Positions 1 to 8,313 of a stretch of DNA of 64,000 bases are shown piece by piece (positions within the stretch are counted from its first letter, which is position 1; every line of letters starts with the position of its first letter). This stretch comes from Streptomyces chumphonensis. Its GTDB lineage: Bacteria; Actinomycetota; Actinomycetes; Streptomycetales; Streptomycetaceae. The stretch is from the NCBI RefSeq assembly GCF_014779715.1, contig NZ_JACXYU010000004.1:361143-425142 (forward strand), written 5' to 3'. The notes below the pieces were generated by a model. That model was given only the letters and a program-made list of their open reading frames with translations, was not told the origin of the DNA and did not search any database. A program made the position numbers and the translations under genes.

Positions 1-378
1 CAGCGGATCATGACCGCCGGGGCGGGCGTGCTGCGTTCCGCGGCGAGCCTCGCCGGGGCCGCGGCCGCGCTGGCCGCCCTCCGTTCCGGACCCGGCCGGG
101 ACGGAAAGCCCGCCGAGCCGGCCACCGAGTCGTGGGAGGTCACCAACCTCCACCTGGTGGCCTCCGTCCTCGTCGCGGCCGCCGCCCGCCGGGCGGAGAC
201 CCGCGGCTGCCACTGGCGCGAGGACCACCCCGACCGCGACGATGCCCGGTGGGCCCGCCACCTCGTCGTGACCCTGGGCGCCCCCACGCCGCACGACGCC
301 GTGCCCCTCACCCTCCGCACGACCGACACCACCGGCTTCCCGCCGGTCACCCCCGCCGCTCCCGAGGAGAAGCCGTGA
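1..378 (+). CDS. nadB: L-aspartate oxidase, C-terminal part (5' end outside window)
   Basis: Only the last 125 codons are present; the reading frame is open from base 1. The product oxidises L-aspartate to iminoaspartate with FAD, the first step of de novo NAD synthesis. The visible part is the C-terminal helical domain of the succinate dehydrogenase/fumarate reductase flavoprotein family, including the TRGCHWREDHPDRDD stretch that matches the family's TRGxHxRxDxP motif. The stop codon overlaps the GTG start of nadC (GTGA), so the two genes are translationally coupled. Identification rests on this motif plus the nadC neighbour. Confidence 0.88.
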   Translation, partial: QRIMTAGAGVLRSAASLAGAAAALAALRSGPGRDGKPAEPATESWEVTNLHLVASVLVAAAARRAETRGCHWREDHPDRDDARWARHLVVTLGAPTPHDAVPLTLRTTDTTGFPPVTPAAPEEKP

Positions 379-1427
379 CCCCCTCCGACGACCGCGTCCG
401 CCCCGAGCCGGTGGAGCTGCCCCTGCTCCAGATCGGCGGCCCCGGCGCCACCGCGCCCTCCGGGGGCGGCGGCTGCGGGGACGCCTGCGGCTGCGGCAGC
501 GCGGACTTCGACGACGACCCGGACCTCGACCCGCTGGAGTGCGGGCTCGACCCGGACCTGGCGCGGCTCCTGGCCGACGCCGGGCTCGACCCCGTCCAGG
601 TGGAGGACGTCGCGCACCTGGCCGTCGAGGAGGACCTCGACCACGGCGTGGACGTCACATCCGTCGCCACCGTCCCGGAGGACGCCGTGGCCACCGGCGA
701 CTTCACCGCCCGCGAGGCCGGGACGGTCGCCGGGCTGCGGGTCGCCGAGGCGGTCCTGTCGGTGGTGTGCACCGATGAGTTCGAGGTCGAGCGGCACGTG
801 GAGGACGGCGCGCGGGTGGCGCCCGGCACCGTCCTGCTGAGCGTGCGCACCCGCACCCGCGACCTCCTCACCGGTGAGCGCAGCGCGCTGAACCTCCTGG
901 GCCGGCTCTCCGGCATCGCGACGGCCACCCGCGCGTGGGCCGACGTCCTGGAGGGCACCGGCACCCGCGTCCGCGACACCCGCAAGACGACGCCGGGGCT
1001 GCGCGCCCTGGAGAAGTACGCGGTGCGCTGCGGCGGCGGCGTCAACCACCGGTTCTCCCTCTCCGACGCGGCCCTGATCAAGGACAACCACGTCATCGCG
1101 GCGGGCGGTGTCGCGGCGGCGTTCAAGGCCGTCCGGGAGGAGTTCCCCGACCTGCCGATCGAGGTCGAGGTCGACCGGCTGGACCAGATCGAGCCCGTCC
1201 TCGCCGAGGGCGCCGACCTCCTGCTGCTGGACAACTTCACCCCGGCGCAGACGGCGGAGGCCGTCGCGCTCGTCGCGGGACGGGCCGTGCTGGAGTCCTC
1301 GGGCCGCCTCACCCTGGCGAACGCCGCCTCCTACGCCGCCACGGGCGTCGACTACCTGGCCGTCGGCGCGCTCACCCACTCCGCGCCGGTCCTCGACATC
1401 GGCCTCGACCTGCGGGACGAGGTCTGA
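375..1427 (+). CDS. nadC: Nicotinate-nucleotide pyrophosphorylase (quinolinate phosphoribosyltransferase)
   Basis: 350 residues. Converts quinolinate and PRPP to nicotinate mononucleotide in NAD synthesis. The GTG start at 375 overlaps the nadB stop. Family signatures are clear: EDLDHGVDVTS near residue 80, RDTRKTTPGLRALEKYAV (PRPP/quinolinate site), GGGVNHRFSLSDAALIKDNH, and the C-terminal ESSGRLTLANAASYA. Odd: about 65 residues precede the conserved core and contain a Gly/Cys cluster (CGDACGCG, Cys34, Cys38, Cys40), followed by an acidic DDDPDLD run. I recall similar Cys-rich leaders in other Streptomyces NadC proteins, so it is probably genuine, but its role is unknown. Confidence 0.93.
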   Translation: MTPSDDRVRPEPVELPLLQIGGPGATAPSGGGGCGDACGCGSADFDDDPDLDPLECGLDPDLARLLADAGLDPVQVEDVAHLAVEEDLDHGVDVTSVATVPEDAVATGDFTAREAGTVAGLRVAEAVLSVVCTDEFEVERHVEDGARVAPGTVLLSVRTRTRDLLTGERSALNLLGRLSGIATATRAWADVLEGTGTRVRDTRKTTPGLRALEKYAVRCGGGVNHRFSLSDAALIKDNHVIAAGGVAAAFKAVREEFPDLPIEVEVDRLDQIEPVLAEGADLLLLDNFTPAQTAEAVALVAGRAVLESSGRLTLANAASYAATGVDYLAVGALTHSAPVLDIGLDLRDEV

Positions 1428-1431
1428 TCCC

Positions 1432-2238
1432 ATGCTGCTGACCATCGACGTCGGGAACACCCACACCGTCCTCGGCCTGTTCGACGGCGAGGAGATCGTG
1501 GAGCACTGGCGCATCTCCACCGACGCCCGCCGCACCGCCGACGAGCTGGCCGTCCTGCTCCAGGGCCTGATGGGCATGCACCCGCTGCTCGGGGTGGAGC
1601 TGGGCGAGGGCATCGACGGCATCGCCATCTGCTCCACCGTCCCGTCCGTGCTGCACGAGCTGCGCGAGGTCACCCGCCGCTACTACGGCGACATCCCGGC
1701 CGTCCTGGTGGAGCCGGGGGTCAAGACGGGCGTGCCGGTCCTCATGGACCACCCGAAGGAGGTCGGCGCGGACCGCATCATCAACGCGGTGGGCGCCGTC
1801 GAGCTGTACGGCGGGCCCTGCGTCGTCGTCGACTTCGGCACGGCCACGACGTTCGACGCCATCTCCGCGCGCGGCGAGTACGTGGGCGGCGTGATCGCCC
1901 CCGGCATCGAGATCAGCGTCGAGGCGCTCGGCGTGCGCGGCGCCCAGCTGCGGAAGATCGAGCTGGCCCGGCCGCGCGCGGTGATCGGCAAGAACACGGT
2001 GGAGGCCATGCAGTCCGGCATCCTCTACGGCTTCGCGGGCCAGGTCGACGGGGTCGTGGACCGTATGGCGCGGGAGCTGGCCGGTCCCGACGGCGACCCC
2101 GACGACGTGACCGTCATCGCGACGGGCGGGCTCGCGCCGATGGTGCTGGGGGAGTCGTCCGTGATCGACGAGCACGAGCCGTGGCTCACGCTCATCGGCC
2201 TGCGGCTGGTGTACGAACGGAACGCCTCCCGCCTCTGA
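1432..2238 (+). CDS. coaX: Type III pantothenate kinase
   Basis: 268 residues. Phosphorylates pantothenate, the first step of coenzyme A synthesis; the type III enzymes belong to the ASKHA fold and are not feedback-inhibited by CoA. The N-terminal phosphate-binding motif MLLTIDVGNTHTVLGLF is typical. Other family motifs are GADRIINAVGA, VVDFGTATTFDAIS (catalytic Asp region), GGVIAPGIEIS and the adenosine-site glycines near VIATGGLA. The gene follows nadC by 4 bases, so nadB-nadC-coaX reads as one cofactor operon. Confidence 0.94.
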   Translation: MLLTIDVGNTHTVLGLFDGEEIVEHWRISTDARRTADELAVLLQGLMGMHPLLGVELGEGIDGIAICSTVPSVLHELREVTRRYYGDIPAVLVEPGVKTGVPVLMDHPKEVGADRIINAVGAVELYGGPCVVVDFGTATTFDAISARGEYVGGVIAPGIEISVEALGVRGAQLRKIELARPRAVIGKNTVEAMQSGILYGFAGQVDGVVDRMARELAGPDGDPDDVTVIATGGLAPMVLGESSVIDEHEPWLTLIGLRLVYERNASRL

Positions 2239-2331
2239 GGCGCGGCACGGCGGGGCGCGTCACGCCCTGCATTTCGTCCGTTTAGCACTTAAAGTCACAC
2301 TATGCCCACGCCACATGGTTCCCGAGGCGGC

Positions 2332-2940
2332 ATGGCGTTCAGCGCCGAGGAGCTGCGCGTGCTCCGCCGTGCCCTTGCCACCACCCTCCAGTCCGCCGCG
2401 CTCCCGGCCCAGGAGATCAGGGAGTGCCTCATGCTCACGCTGGCCGTGGACGACGCGACGCACGAGGCCGCGCGGCTCCGGCGGTTCCTCTTCGCCGACG
2501 TGGCCCGCTACCGGGCCGCCCTCCCCGGTGCGGCGGCGGGCTACCTGGCCCGGCTCGGCAGCGCGCTCGACGCGGGCTACACCCCGACCGACGAGGACGT
2601 GACCGCCCTGCGGCGGCTGTGCGCCGGGCGCACCGGCGCGCAGGAGGCCGCCCGCCGCATGGACCTGCTCGTGCGCGCCGCCCTCCCGGCCGCCCGGACG
2701 CCGCTCGCGGCGCTCCCCGGCGGCCTGGGCGCCTCGGGCGCGGGCGGGGAGGAGGACGCCGAGCCCGGCGCCCCCGAGGAACCGCGCGAGCCGCGGCGGC
2801 CGGAGCGGGACGAGCCGGCGCCCGAGCGCGACCGGCCGGCGGGGCCTCAGCGGCCGTCGCGGCCGATCCCCACGCCGGGCGAGGTGTTCCCGCCGCGTCG
2901 CAGAACGCCCCCGCCCGAGCAGGCCCTGCTCTCCGCGTAG
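2332..2940 (+). CDS. Conserved Streptomyces hypothetical protein
   Basis: 202 residues from ATG 2332, which is preceded by a purine-rich CGAGGCGG; an in-frame ATG at 2302 would add 10 residues. The N-terminal half (starting MAFSAEELRVLRRALA) is predicted helical and contains several Leu/Ala heptads. From about residue 140 the protein becomes a low-complexity Glu/Pro/Arg tail (repeated PERD/EPRE-type pieces). No catalytic motif, signal peptide or membrane span is visible. It lies 93 bases downstream of coaX in the same direction. I recognise it only as a protein that recurs next to coaX in Streptomyces; no function can be assigned. Confidence 0.7.
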   Translation: MAFSAEELRVLRRALATTLQSAALPAQEIRECLMLTLAVDDATHEAARLRRFLFADVARYRAALPGAAAGYLARLGSALDAGYTPTDEDVTALRRLCAGRTGAQEAARRMDLLVRAALPAARTPLAALPGGLGASGAGGEEDAEPGAPEEPREPRRPERDEPAPERDRPAGPQRPSRPIPTPGEVFPPRRRTPPPEQALLSA

Positions 2941-3106
2941 CCCGCGCCCCGACCGCTCCACCGGCCCGCAGCGCAGCCGCTCCGACGCCCCGGCAGCGGC
3001 TGCGCTGCGGTGTCCGCGCGGTCCTCGGCGCCCGGCCGAAAACGTGGCGAAGGCCATGCCCGGGGTGCTCCTCGAAGGCCCGGGGGGCTGCCCTACTCTC
3101 GTGGGT

Positions 3107-3286
3107 ATGGACTACATTGCCGCACTCACTCCCTCCGCGGTGATGGCCGTTGCCTTCACCGCTCTCATCGTGACCATCGTCAAGAGCCAGGGTGGCGCCA
3201 ACAAGGCCAAGGAGGACGCCGCCGTCGACGCGGTGTACGCCCAGGCCGCTCCCGAGGCGTCCACGGAGAGCGAGGCCCGCGTCTGA
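3107..3286 (+). CDS. Small single-span membrane protein, unknown function
   Basis: 59 residues. The start chosen is the ATG of MDYIAALTPSAVMAVAFTAL, because a hydrophobic stretch of about 20 residues (8-27) follows at once and then a basic/charged cytoplasmic-type tail (KSQGGANKAKED...). An upstream in-frame ATG at 3044 would add 21 residues of unlikely composition. The pattern is a short Nout-anchored or tail-out membrane peptide conserved in Streptomyces at this locus. It is closed off by a strong stem-loop 40 bases downstream. No function is known to me. Confidence 0.65.
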   Translation: MDYIAALTPSAVMAVAFTALIVTIVKSQGGANKAKEDAAVDAVYAQAAPEASTESEARV

Positions 3287-3326
3287 CCGATGCGGTGGCC
3301 GGCGCCGAAGGCCGGACGGAAGAACC

Positions 3327-3359
3327 GGGTGTGTGAGGGCCTGCGGCCCTCACACACCC
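3327..3359 (+). terminator. Strong intrinsic-type terminator
   Basis: A perfect 15-bp inverted repeat (left arm 3327-3341, right arm 3345-3359, loop TGC) is followed by TTT. It lies between the small membrane protein and the BlaI-like gene and should end the nadB-to-membrane-protein transcript. Confidence 0.85.
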
Positions 3360-3414
3360 TTTGTGCGTCCGTGGCACCCGTGGCCCGACGCCCGCGCCGC
3401 CTATCATTCCCGGT

Positions 3415-3807
3415 GTGCCACGACGTTTGGGCGAGCTCGAAGACGCCGTCATGACCCGGGTATGGCAGTGGAACCGTCCGGTCACTGTCAGAGAAGTCCT
3501 GGAGGATCTCCGGGGAGAACGGCGGATCGCGTACACGACGGTCATGACCGTAATGGACAACCTCCATCAGAAGGGCTGGCTCCGCCGCGAGCAGCAGGGC
3601 CGCGCCTATCGATATGAACCCGTCTCGACCCGGGCCGCGTACTCGGCCGCACTCATGAGCGAAGCGTGGTCGGCCAGTGACAACGCGGCTGCGGCTCTCG
3701 TGGCGTTCTTCGGCATGATGTCGCCGGAACAGGTCGGCGCGTTGCGGGACGCCCTGCGCGTGGTCCAGGTCAATGGGGTTCGGCTGACCGGTCCCGAGGA
3801 GCGATAG
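3415..3807 (+). CDS. BlaI/MecI/CopY-family winged-helix regulator
   Basis: 130 residues from GTG 3415 (PRRLGELEDAVMTRVWQW...). The N-terminal winged helix has the BlaI/MecI recognition-helix signature RIAYTTVMTVMDNLHQKGWL, and the C-terminal half (about 75-125) would be the dimerisation helix. BlaI-type repressors are normally inactivated by a BlaR1-like membrane protease, and none is encoded nearby, so the signal is unknown. A TATCAT -10 element (3402-3407) sits 7 bases before the GTG, so the mRNA is probably leaderless, which supports this start. The next gene begins 9 bases after the stop. Confidence 0.85.
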   Translation: MPRRLGELEDAVMTRVWQWNRPVTVREVLEDLRGERRIAYTTVMTVMDNLHQKGWLRREQQGRAYRYEPVSTRAAYSAALMSEAWSASDNAAAALVAFFGMMSPEQVGALRDALRVVQVNGVRLTGPEER

Positions 3808-3816
3808 CGTGCGGGC

Positions 3817-4341
3817 ATGGCAGAACAGATAAGCGGGAACACGGTGACGCTCCGTCGGGCGCGGACATCCGATGTGCGGACGGTGCGCCGCCTCATCGAC
3901 ACCTACTCGCGGGACCGCATCCTCCTCAACAAAGCGACCGTGACCCTTTACGAGGACATCCAGGAGTTCTGGGTGGCCGAGCGGGCGGCGGACGGGCAGG
4001 TGGTGGGCTGCGGAGCGCTGCACGTGATGTGGGAGGACCTGGCGGAGGTCCGCACCCTCGCCGTGGACCCGGTCATGCGCGGCACCGGCGTCGGTCACCG
4101 CCTGCTGGAGAAGCTGCTGGAAACCGGGCGGTTCCTCGGGGTGCGCCGAATTTTCTGCCTCACCTTCGAAGTCGACTTCTTCGTCAAGCACGGATTCGCC
4201 GAGATCGGGGACACGCCCGTGGACGGCGATGTGTACAGCGAGCTCCTGCGCTCGTATGACGAAGGCGTGGCCGAGTTCCTGGACCTGGAGCGAGTCAAGC
4301 CGAACACCTTGGGCAACAGCCGGATGCTGCTCCATCTCTGA
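3817..4341 (+). CDS. argA: GNAT N-acetyltransferase, probable N-acetylglutamate synthase
   Basis: 174 residues. A single GNAT domain with the acetyl-CoA pyrophosphate loop RGTGVGHRLLEKLLE preceded by the beta-strand VRTLAVDP. Length and sequence match the short stand-alone N-acetylglutamate synthase class of actinomycetes (starting near VTLRRARTSDVRTVRRLID), which acetylates glutamate for arginine synthesis. There is no amino-acid-kinase domain, unlike E. coli ArgA. It follows the BlaI-like gene closely and may be co-transcribed. The symbol reflects the family; substrate specificity is inferred. Confidence 0.75.
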   Translation: MAEQISGNTVTLRRARTSDVRTVRRLIDTYSRDRILLNKATVTLYEDIQEFWVAERAADGQVVGCGALHVMWEDLAEVRTLAVDPVMRGTGVGHRLLEKLLETGRFLGVRRIFCLTFEVDFFVKHGFAEIGDTPVDGDVYSELLRSYDEGVAEFLDLERVKPNTLGNSRMLLHL

Positions 4342-4469
4342 TCCAGTCACGGAGGCATCACGACCGTGGCTGCTTTGTCCGAAAGGTCCTGACCTCGCGT
4401 CGTGCGTTCGTGCGCAAACCTCGATCAGGGTTTGTGTTTTCCGGGGAAAGGCGGTTTGCTGTGGTTGTC

Positions 4470-4489
4470 GATATCAGTATTCGCATATC
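4470..4489. promoter_or_regulatory. AT-rich palindrome in the lsr2 leader
   Basis: GATAT (4470-4474) and ATATC (4485-4489) flank a TATTC core, in a stretch with clearly lower GC than its surroundings, 45 bases before the lsr2 start. Lsr2 prefers AT-rich DNA, so this is a candidate autoregulatory or promoter element; that role is inference. Confidence 0.4.
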
Positions 4490-4533
4490 GCCGCCCGTCC
4501 TCGAACAGGTGGCAGCACGAATGGGAGTAGCCG

Positions 4534-4872
4534 GTGGCACAGAAGGTTCAGGTCCTTCTTGTTGACGACCTCGATGGCGGCGAGGCTGACGAGACGGTGA
4601 CGTTCGCGCTGGACGGCAAGTCCTACGAGATCGATCTCACCACCGCGAACGCCGACAAGCTCCGGGAATCCCTCGCGGAATTCGTCAAGGCCGGTCGTCG
4701 CACGGGCCGCGCCTCCGCGGGCGGCCGTGGAAAGGCCCGCGCGGCCTCGTCCGGCGGCTCGCCGGACACCGCGAAGATCCGCGCGTGGGCCAAGGAGAAC
4801 GGCTACAACGTCAATGACCGCGGCCGGGTTCCGGCCGAGATCCGTGAGGCCTACGAAAAGGCCAACGGCTGA
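4534..4872 (+). CDS. lsr2: Lsr2 nucleoid-associated protein
   Basis: 112 residues from GTG 4534, with a GGGAG ribosome site. Lsr2 is the actinobacterial H-NS analogue: it bridges and silences AT-rich, often horizontally acquired DNA such as biosynthetic clusters. The N-terminal dimerisation/oligomerisation domain (MAQKVQVLLVDDLDGGEADE...) and C-terminal DNA-binding domain are both present; the AT-hook-like RGR of NDRGRVPAEI is visible near residue 97. The linker (about 55-75) is Gly/Ala/Arg/Ser-rich. The gene is monocistronic and its 3' end overlaps the convergent neighbour by 22 bases. Confidence 0.95.
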   Translation: MAQKVQVLLVDDLDGGEADETVTFALDGKSYEIDLTTANADKLRESLAEFVKAGRRTGRASAGGRGKARAASSGGSPDTAKIRAWAKENGYNVNDRGRVPAEIREAYEKANG

Positions 4873-5261
4873 CGTCGGCCGCTGCGGTGGAGTGCGGCGC
4901 GGTGGCATTCGGTGGCCGCCGCGCTGACGAGCCGCACAAGGTCGGCGTCAGCGCCGCTCGGGTCCCCCTCGGGGGGCCGCAGCCACACCCCCGCCGGGTC
5001 GGGCTCCCGGGTGTCCCCGCAGCGCTCGGCCCGGGCGCCGGGCTCGGCGCGTAGGTCCAGCCGGACGCCGCCCCAGTCGAGCCATTCCAGCAGCCCCGGC
5101 AGCTCCTCCGCGCTCCCGGCCGGCACCCGCAGCCGCACCCGTGCCCGCGCCGCGTCCCATTCCACCGGGCCGGTCCGTACGGAGCGCCGCAGGAGCGCCA
5201 GCCCCGCGTCGAGCGGGAGGTCCAGATAGTCGTACCCGGGTTCGGTGCGTCGCGTCGTCAT
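4851..5261 (-). CDS. Conserved hypothetical protein between lsr2 and clpC
   Basis: 136 residues, convergent with lsr2. The sequence (MTTRRTEPGYDYLDLPLDAG...) has a mixed alpha/beta look with a WLDWGGV segment and no membrane span, signal peptide or recognisable catalytic motif. A good -10 element (TAGGAT, 5286-5281) lies 20 bases ahead of the start, arguing that it is a real transcribed gene. I recall a protein of this size in the same place in other Streptomyces. Function unknown. Confidence 0.6.
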   Translation of the reverse strand: MTTRRTEPGYDYLDLPLDAGLALLRRSVRTGPVEWDAARARVRLRVPAGSAEELPGLLEWLDWGGVRLDLRAEPGARAERCGDTREPDPAGVWLRPPEGDPSGADADLVRLVSAAATECHRAALHRSGRRQPLAFS

Positions 5262-5280
5262 GCCGGGGCAACGGCGGGCG

Positions 5281-5286
5281 ATCCTA
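5281..5286 (-). promoter_or_regulatory. -10 element for the 4851-5261 gene
   Basis: TAGGAT on the minus strand, an exact match to the Streptomyces vegetative -10 consensus, about 20 bases ahead of the ATG. No convincing -35 is visible. Confidence 0.5.
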
Positions 5287-5355
5287 TTCGGTCACTTCCT
5301 GTTGACATTCAGCCACAGGGTGTGCTGTGCAGGCGACGAGCTGCGAGGCAAGCGT

Positions 5356-5369
5356 GTTCGCCCGTAGCG
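5356..5369 (+). promoter_or_regulatory. ClgR box 1 upstream of clpC
   Basis: Exact match to the Streptomyces ClgR operator GTTCGC-N5-GCG. ClgR activates clp and lon genes. A TAGGAC -10-like hexamer follows at 5413-5418. The 5262-5716 gap otherwise holds a second ClgR box and no gene. Confidence 0.65.
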
Positions 5370-5488
5370 GATGACCCCTCCGCGGGGGGAATGGAACGCC
5401 CCTCGCCGGGGGTAGGACATCACCAGTGGTCACGGGGGCGTGGCAAGGGGCGATGGCGCCGGGGGGACGGGCGTGTCGGGGACGAGGC

Positions 5489-5502
5489 GTTCGCCATCGG
5501 CG
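5489..5502 (+). promoter_or_regulatory. ClgR box 2 upstream of clpC
   Basis: A second exact GTTCGC-N5-GCG match, 215 bases before the clpC start, in the same orientation as box 1. Confidence 0.65.
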
Positions 5503-5716
5503 TACTGAATGCGGGTGCATCGGCTTGGCCTGCGGGAACATCGTCTCGCACCATCGGGTTGGAACGGGTGTCGCCCGCACCGTGGCACGGACTGGTAGGA
5601 CTCGGAGCGGGTGTCGGCAGTTGGAATGAGCGGTCCCCCGTTGCGGGACTAAGCTGCGGAAGGACAGGGAGGGGACCTACCCCTAACTGACTGACCGCTC
5701 TGAGGAGCGATTAACG

Positions 5717-8236
5717 ATGTTCGAGAGGTTCACCGACCGCGCGCGGCGGGTTGTCGTCCTGGCTCAGGAAGAAGCCCGGATGCTCAACCACAACTACATC
5801 GGCACCGAGCACATCCTCCTGGGCCTGATCCACGAGGGTGAGGGTGTCGCCGCTAAGGCACTGGAGAGCCTCGGGATTTCGCTCGAGGCGGTCCGCCAGC
5901 AGGTGGAGGAGATCATCGGCCAGGGCCAGCAGGCCCCGTCCGGCCACATCCCCTTCACCCCCCGGGCCAAGAAGGTGCTGGAGCTCTCGCTCCGCGAGGC
6001 CCTTCAGCTCGGCCACAACTACATCGGCACGGAGCACATCCTGCTCGGCCTGATCCGCGAGGGCGAGGGCGTCGCCGCCCAGGTCCTCGTGAAGCTCGGC
6101 GCCGACCTGAACCGGGTGCGGCAGCAGGTCATCCAGCTGCTCTCCGGCTACTCGGGCGGCAAGGAGACGGCCACGGCGGGCGGCCCGGCCGAGGGCACCC
6201 CCTCGACCTCGCTCGTTCTCGACCAGTTCGGCCGCAACCTGACCCAGGCCGCCCGCGAATCCAAGCTCGACCCGGTCATCGGGCGCGAGAAGGAGATCGA
6301 GCGGGTCATGCAGGTGCTGTCCCGCCGGACGAAGAACAACCCGGTGCTCATCGGCGAGCCCGGTGTCGGCAAGACCGCCGTCGTCGAGGGCCTGGCGCAG
6401 GCCATCGTCAAGGGGGAGGTGCCCGAGACCCTCAAGGACAAGCACCTCTACACCCTGGACCTCGGCGCCCTGGTCGCCGGCTCCCGCTACCGGGGTGACT
6501 TCGAGGAGCGCCTGAAGAAGGTCCTCAAGGAGATCCGCACCCGGGGCGACATCATCCTGTTCATCGACGAGCTGCACACGCTGGTCGGTGCGGGTGCCGC
6601 CGAGGGCGCCATCGACGCGGCGAGCATCCTCAAGCCGATGCTGGCCCGCGGCGAGCTCCAGACCATCGGTGCCACGACGCTGGACGAGTACCGCAAGCAC
6701 CTGGAGAAGGACGCCGCCCTGGAGCGCCGCTTCCAGCCCATCCAGGTCGCCGAGCCGTCGCTGTCGCACACCATCGAGATCCTCAAGGGCCTGCGGGACC
6801 GCTACGAGGCGCACCACCGCGTCTCCATCACGGACGCCGCCCTGGTCGGCGCGGCCACCCTGGCCGACCGCTACATCTCCGACCGCTTCCTGCCGGACAA
6901 GGCGATCGACCTGATCGACGAGGCCGGCTCCCGGATGCGCATCCGCCGCATGACCGCGCCGCCGGACCTGCGCGAGTTCGACGAGAAGATCGCGAACGTG
7001 CGCCGGGAGAAGGAGTCCGCGATCGACTCGCAGGACTTCGAGAAGGCCGCCAACCTGCGGGACAGCGAGAAGCAGCTGCTCGCGCAGAAGGCCAAGCGGG
7101 AGAAGGAGTGGAAGGCCGGCGACATGGACGTCGTCGCCGAGGTCGACGAGGAGCTGATCGCCGAGGTCCTCGCCGCGTCCACCGGCATCCCGGTCTTCAA
7201 GCTGACCGAGGAGGAGTCCTCGCGGCTGCTGCGCATGGAGGACGAGCTGCACAAGCGCGTCATCGGCCAGGAGGACGCCATCAAGGCGCTCTCCCAGGCG
7301 ATCCGGCGCACCCGTGCGGGCCTGAAGGACCCCAAGCGCCCCGGCGGCTCGTTCATCTTCGCCGGCCCGTCCGGCGTCGGTAAGACGGAGCTGTCCAAGA
7401 CGCTCGCGGAGTTCCTCTTCGGTGACGAGGACGCGCTGATCTCCCTCGACATGTCGGAGTTCAGCGAGAAGCACACCGTCTCCCGGCTGTTCGGTTCGCC
7501 CCCCGGCTACGTCGGCTACGAGGAGGGCGGCCAGCTCACCGAGAAGGTGCGCCGCAAGCCGTTCTCGGTCGTCCTGTTCGACGAGGTCGAGAAGGCCCAC
7601 CCGGACATCTTCAACTCGCTGCTGCAGATCCTGGAGGACGGTCGGCTGACCGACTCCCAGGGCCGGGTCGTGGACTTCAAGAACACCGTCATCATCATGA
7701 CGACGAACCTCGGCACCCGGGACATCTCCAAGGGCTTCAACCTGGGCTTCGCCGCCCAGGGCGACGTCAAGACCGGCTACGAGCGCATGAAGGCCAAGGT
7801 CAACGACGAGCTGAAGCAGCACTTCCGCCCGGAGTTCCTGAACCGCGTCGACGACACGGTGGTCTTCCACCAGCTCACGCAGGAGAACATCATCGAGATC
7901 GTCGATCTGATGATCGCCCAGGTGGACGAGCGCCTGAAGGACCGCGACATGGGCATCGAGCTCAGCGCCGAGGCCAAGCAGCTGCTGGCCAAGCGCGGCT
8001 ACGACCCGGTCATGGGCGCCCGGCCGCTGCGTCGCACGATCCAGCGGGAGATCGAGGACACGCTGTCGGAGAAGATCCTCTTCGGCGAGCTGCGCCCCGG
8101 TCACATCGTGGTCGTGGACACCGAGGGCGAGGGTGAGAGCGCGGCGTTCACCTTCCGCGGCGAGGAGAAGGCGGCCCTCCCGGACGTGCCTCCCGTGGAG
8201 GCCGCCGGTGGTCCGAACATGACCAAGGAACCCTGA
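5717..8236 (+). CDS. clpC: ATP-dependent Clp protease ATPase subunit ClpC
   Basis: 839 residues, normal for the family. A hexameric AAA+ unfoldase that feeds proteins to ClpP1P2. Order: Clp-N double repeat (1-150, with [13 protein letters not shown] occurring twice), NBD1 with Walker [11 protein letters not shown] and Walker [11 protein letters not shown], a middle domain with a UVR-type coiled segment near residues 425-460, then NBD2 with Walker [11 protein letters not shown] and [14 protein letters not shown], and the C-terminal D2-small domain. The start follows a GAGGAGCG ribosome site. Two ClgR boxes upstream suggest induction by ClgR. The gene ends at a bidirectional terminator. Confidence 0.98.
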   Translation: MFERFTDRARRVVVLAQEEARMLNHNYIGTEHILLGLIHEGEGVAAKALESLGISLEAVRQQVEEIIGQGQQAPSGHIPFTPRAKKVLELSLREALQLGHNYIGTEHILLGLIREGEGVAAQVLVKLGADLNRVRQQVIQLLSGYSGGKETATAGGPAEGTPSTSLVLDQFGRNLTQAARESKLDPVIGREKEIERVMQVLSRRTKNNPVLIGEPGVGKTAVVEGLAQAIVKGEVPETLKDKHLYTLDLGALVAGSRYRGDFEERLKKVLKEIRTRGDIILFIDELHTLVGAGAAEGAIDAASILKPMLARGELQTIGATTLDEYRKHLEKDAALERRFQPIQVAEPSLSHTIEILKGLRDRYEAHHRVSITDAALVGAATLADRYISDRFLPDKAIDLIDEAGSRMRIRRMTAPPDLREFDEKIANVRREKESAIDSQDFEKAANLRDSEKQLLAQKAKREKEWKAGDMDVVAEVDEELIAEVLAASTGIPVFKLTEEESSRLLRMEDELHKRVIGQEDAIKALSQAIRRTRAGLKDPKRPGGSFIFAGPSGVGKTELSKTLAEFLFGDEDALISLDMSEFSEKHTVSRLFGSPPGYVGYEEGGQLTEKVRRKPFSVVLFDEVEKAHPDIFNSLLQILEDGRLTDSQGRVVDFKNTVIIMTTNLGTRDISKGFNLGFAAQGDVKTGYERMKAKVNDELKQHFRPEFLNRVDDTVVFHQLTQENIIEIVDLMIAQVDERLKDRDMGIELSAEAKQLLAKRGYDPVMGARPLRRTIQREIEDTLSEKILFGELRPGHIVVVDTEGEGESAAFTFRGEEKAALPDVPPVEAAGGPNMTKEP

Positions 8237-8270
8237 GGCAGCGCCTCCGGGCCCCGCACGACGGTTCCGC

Positions 8271-8310
8271 ACGACGGCCCCGGCACCCTTCGCGGTGCCG
8301 GGGCCGTCGT
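8271..8310. terminator. Bidirectional terminator between clpC and the NACHT gene
   Basis: A perfect 17-bp inverted repeat (8271-8287 and 8294-8310, loop CTTCGC) between two convergent genes. Confidence 0.85.
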
Positions 8311-8313
8311 CCG

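Noticed and set aside
2281..2301. TTAGCACTT ahead of the 2332 gene, resembling half of a CIRCE (HrcA) element
   Set aside because: The required GAGTGCTAA second arm is missing.
5302..5307. TTGACA as a clpC promoter -35
   Set aside because: No TANNNT hexamer at 16-19 bases downstream.
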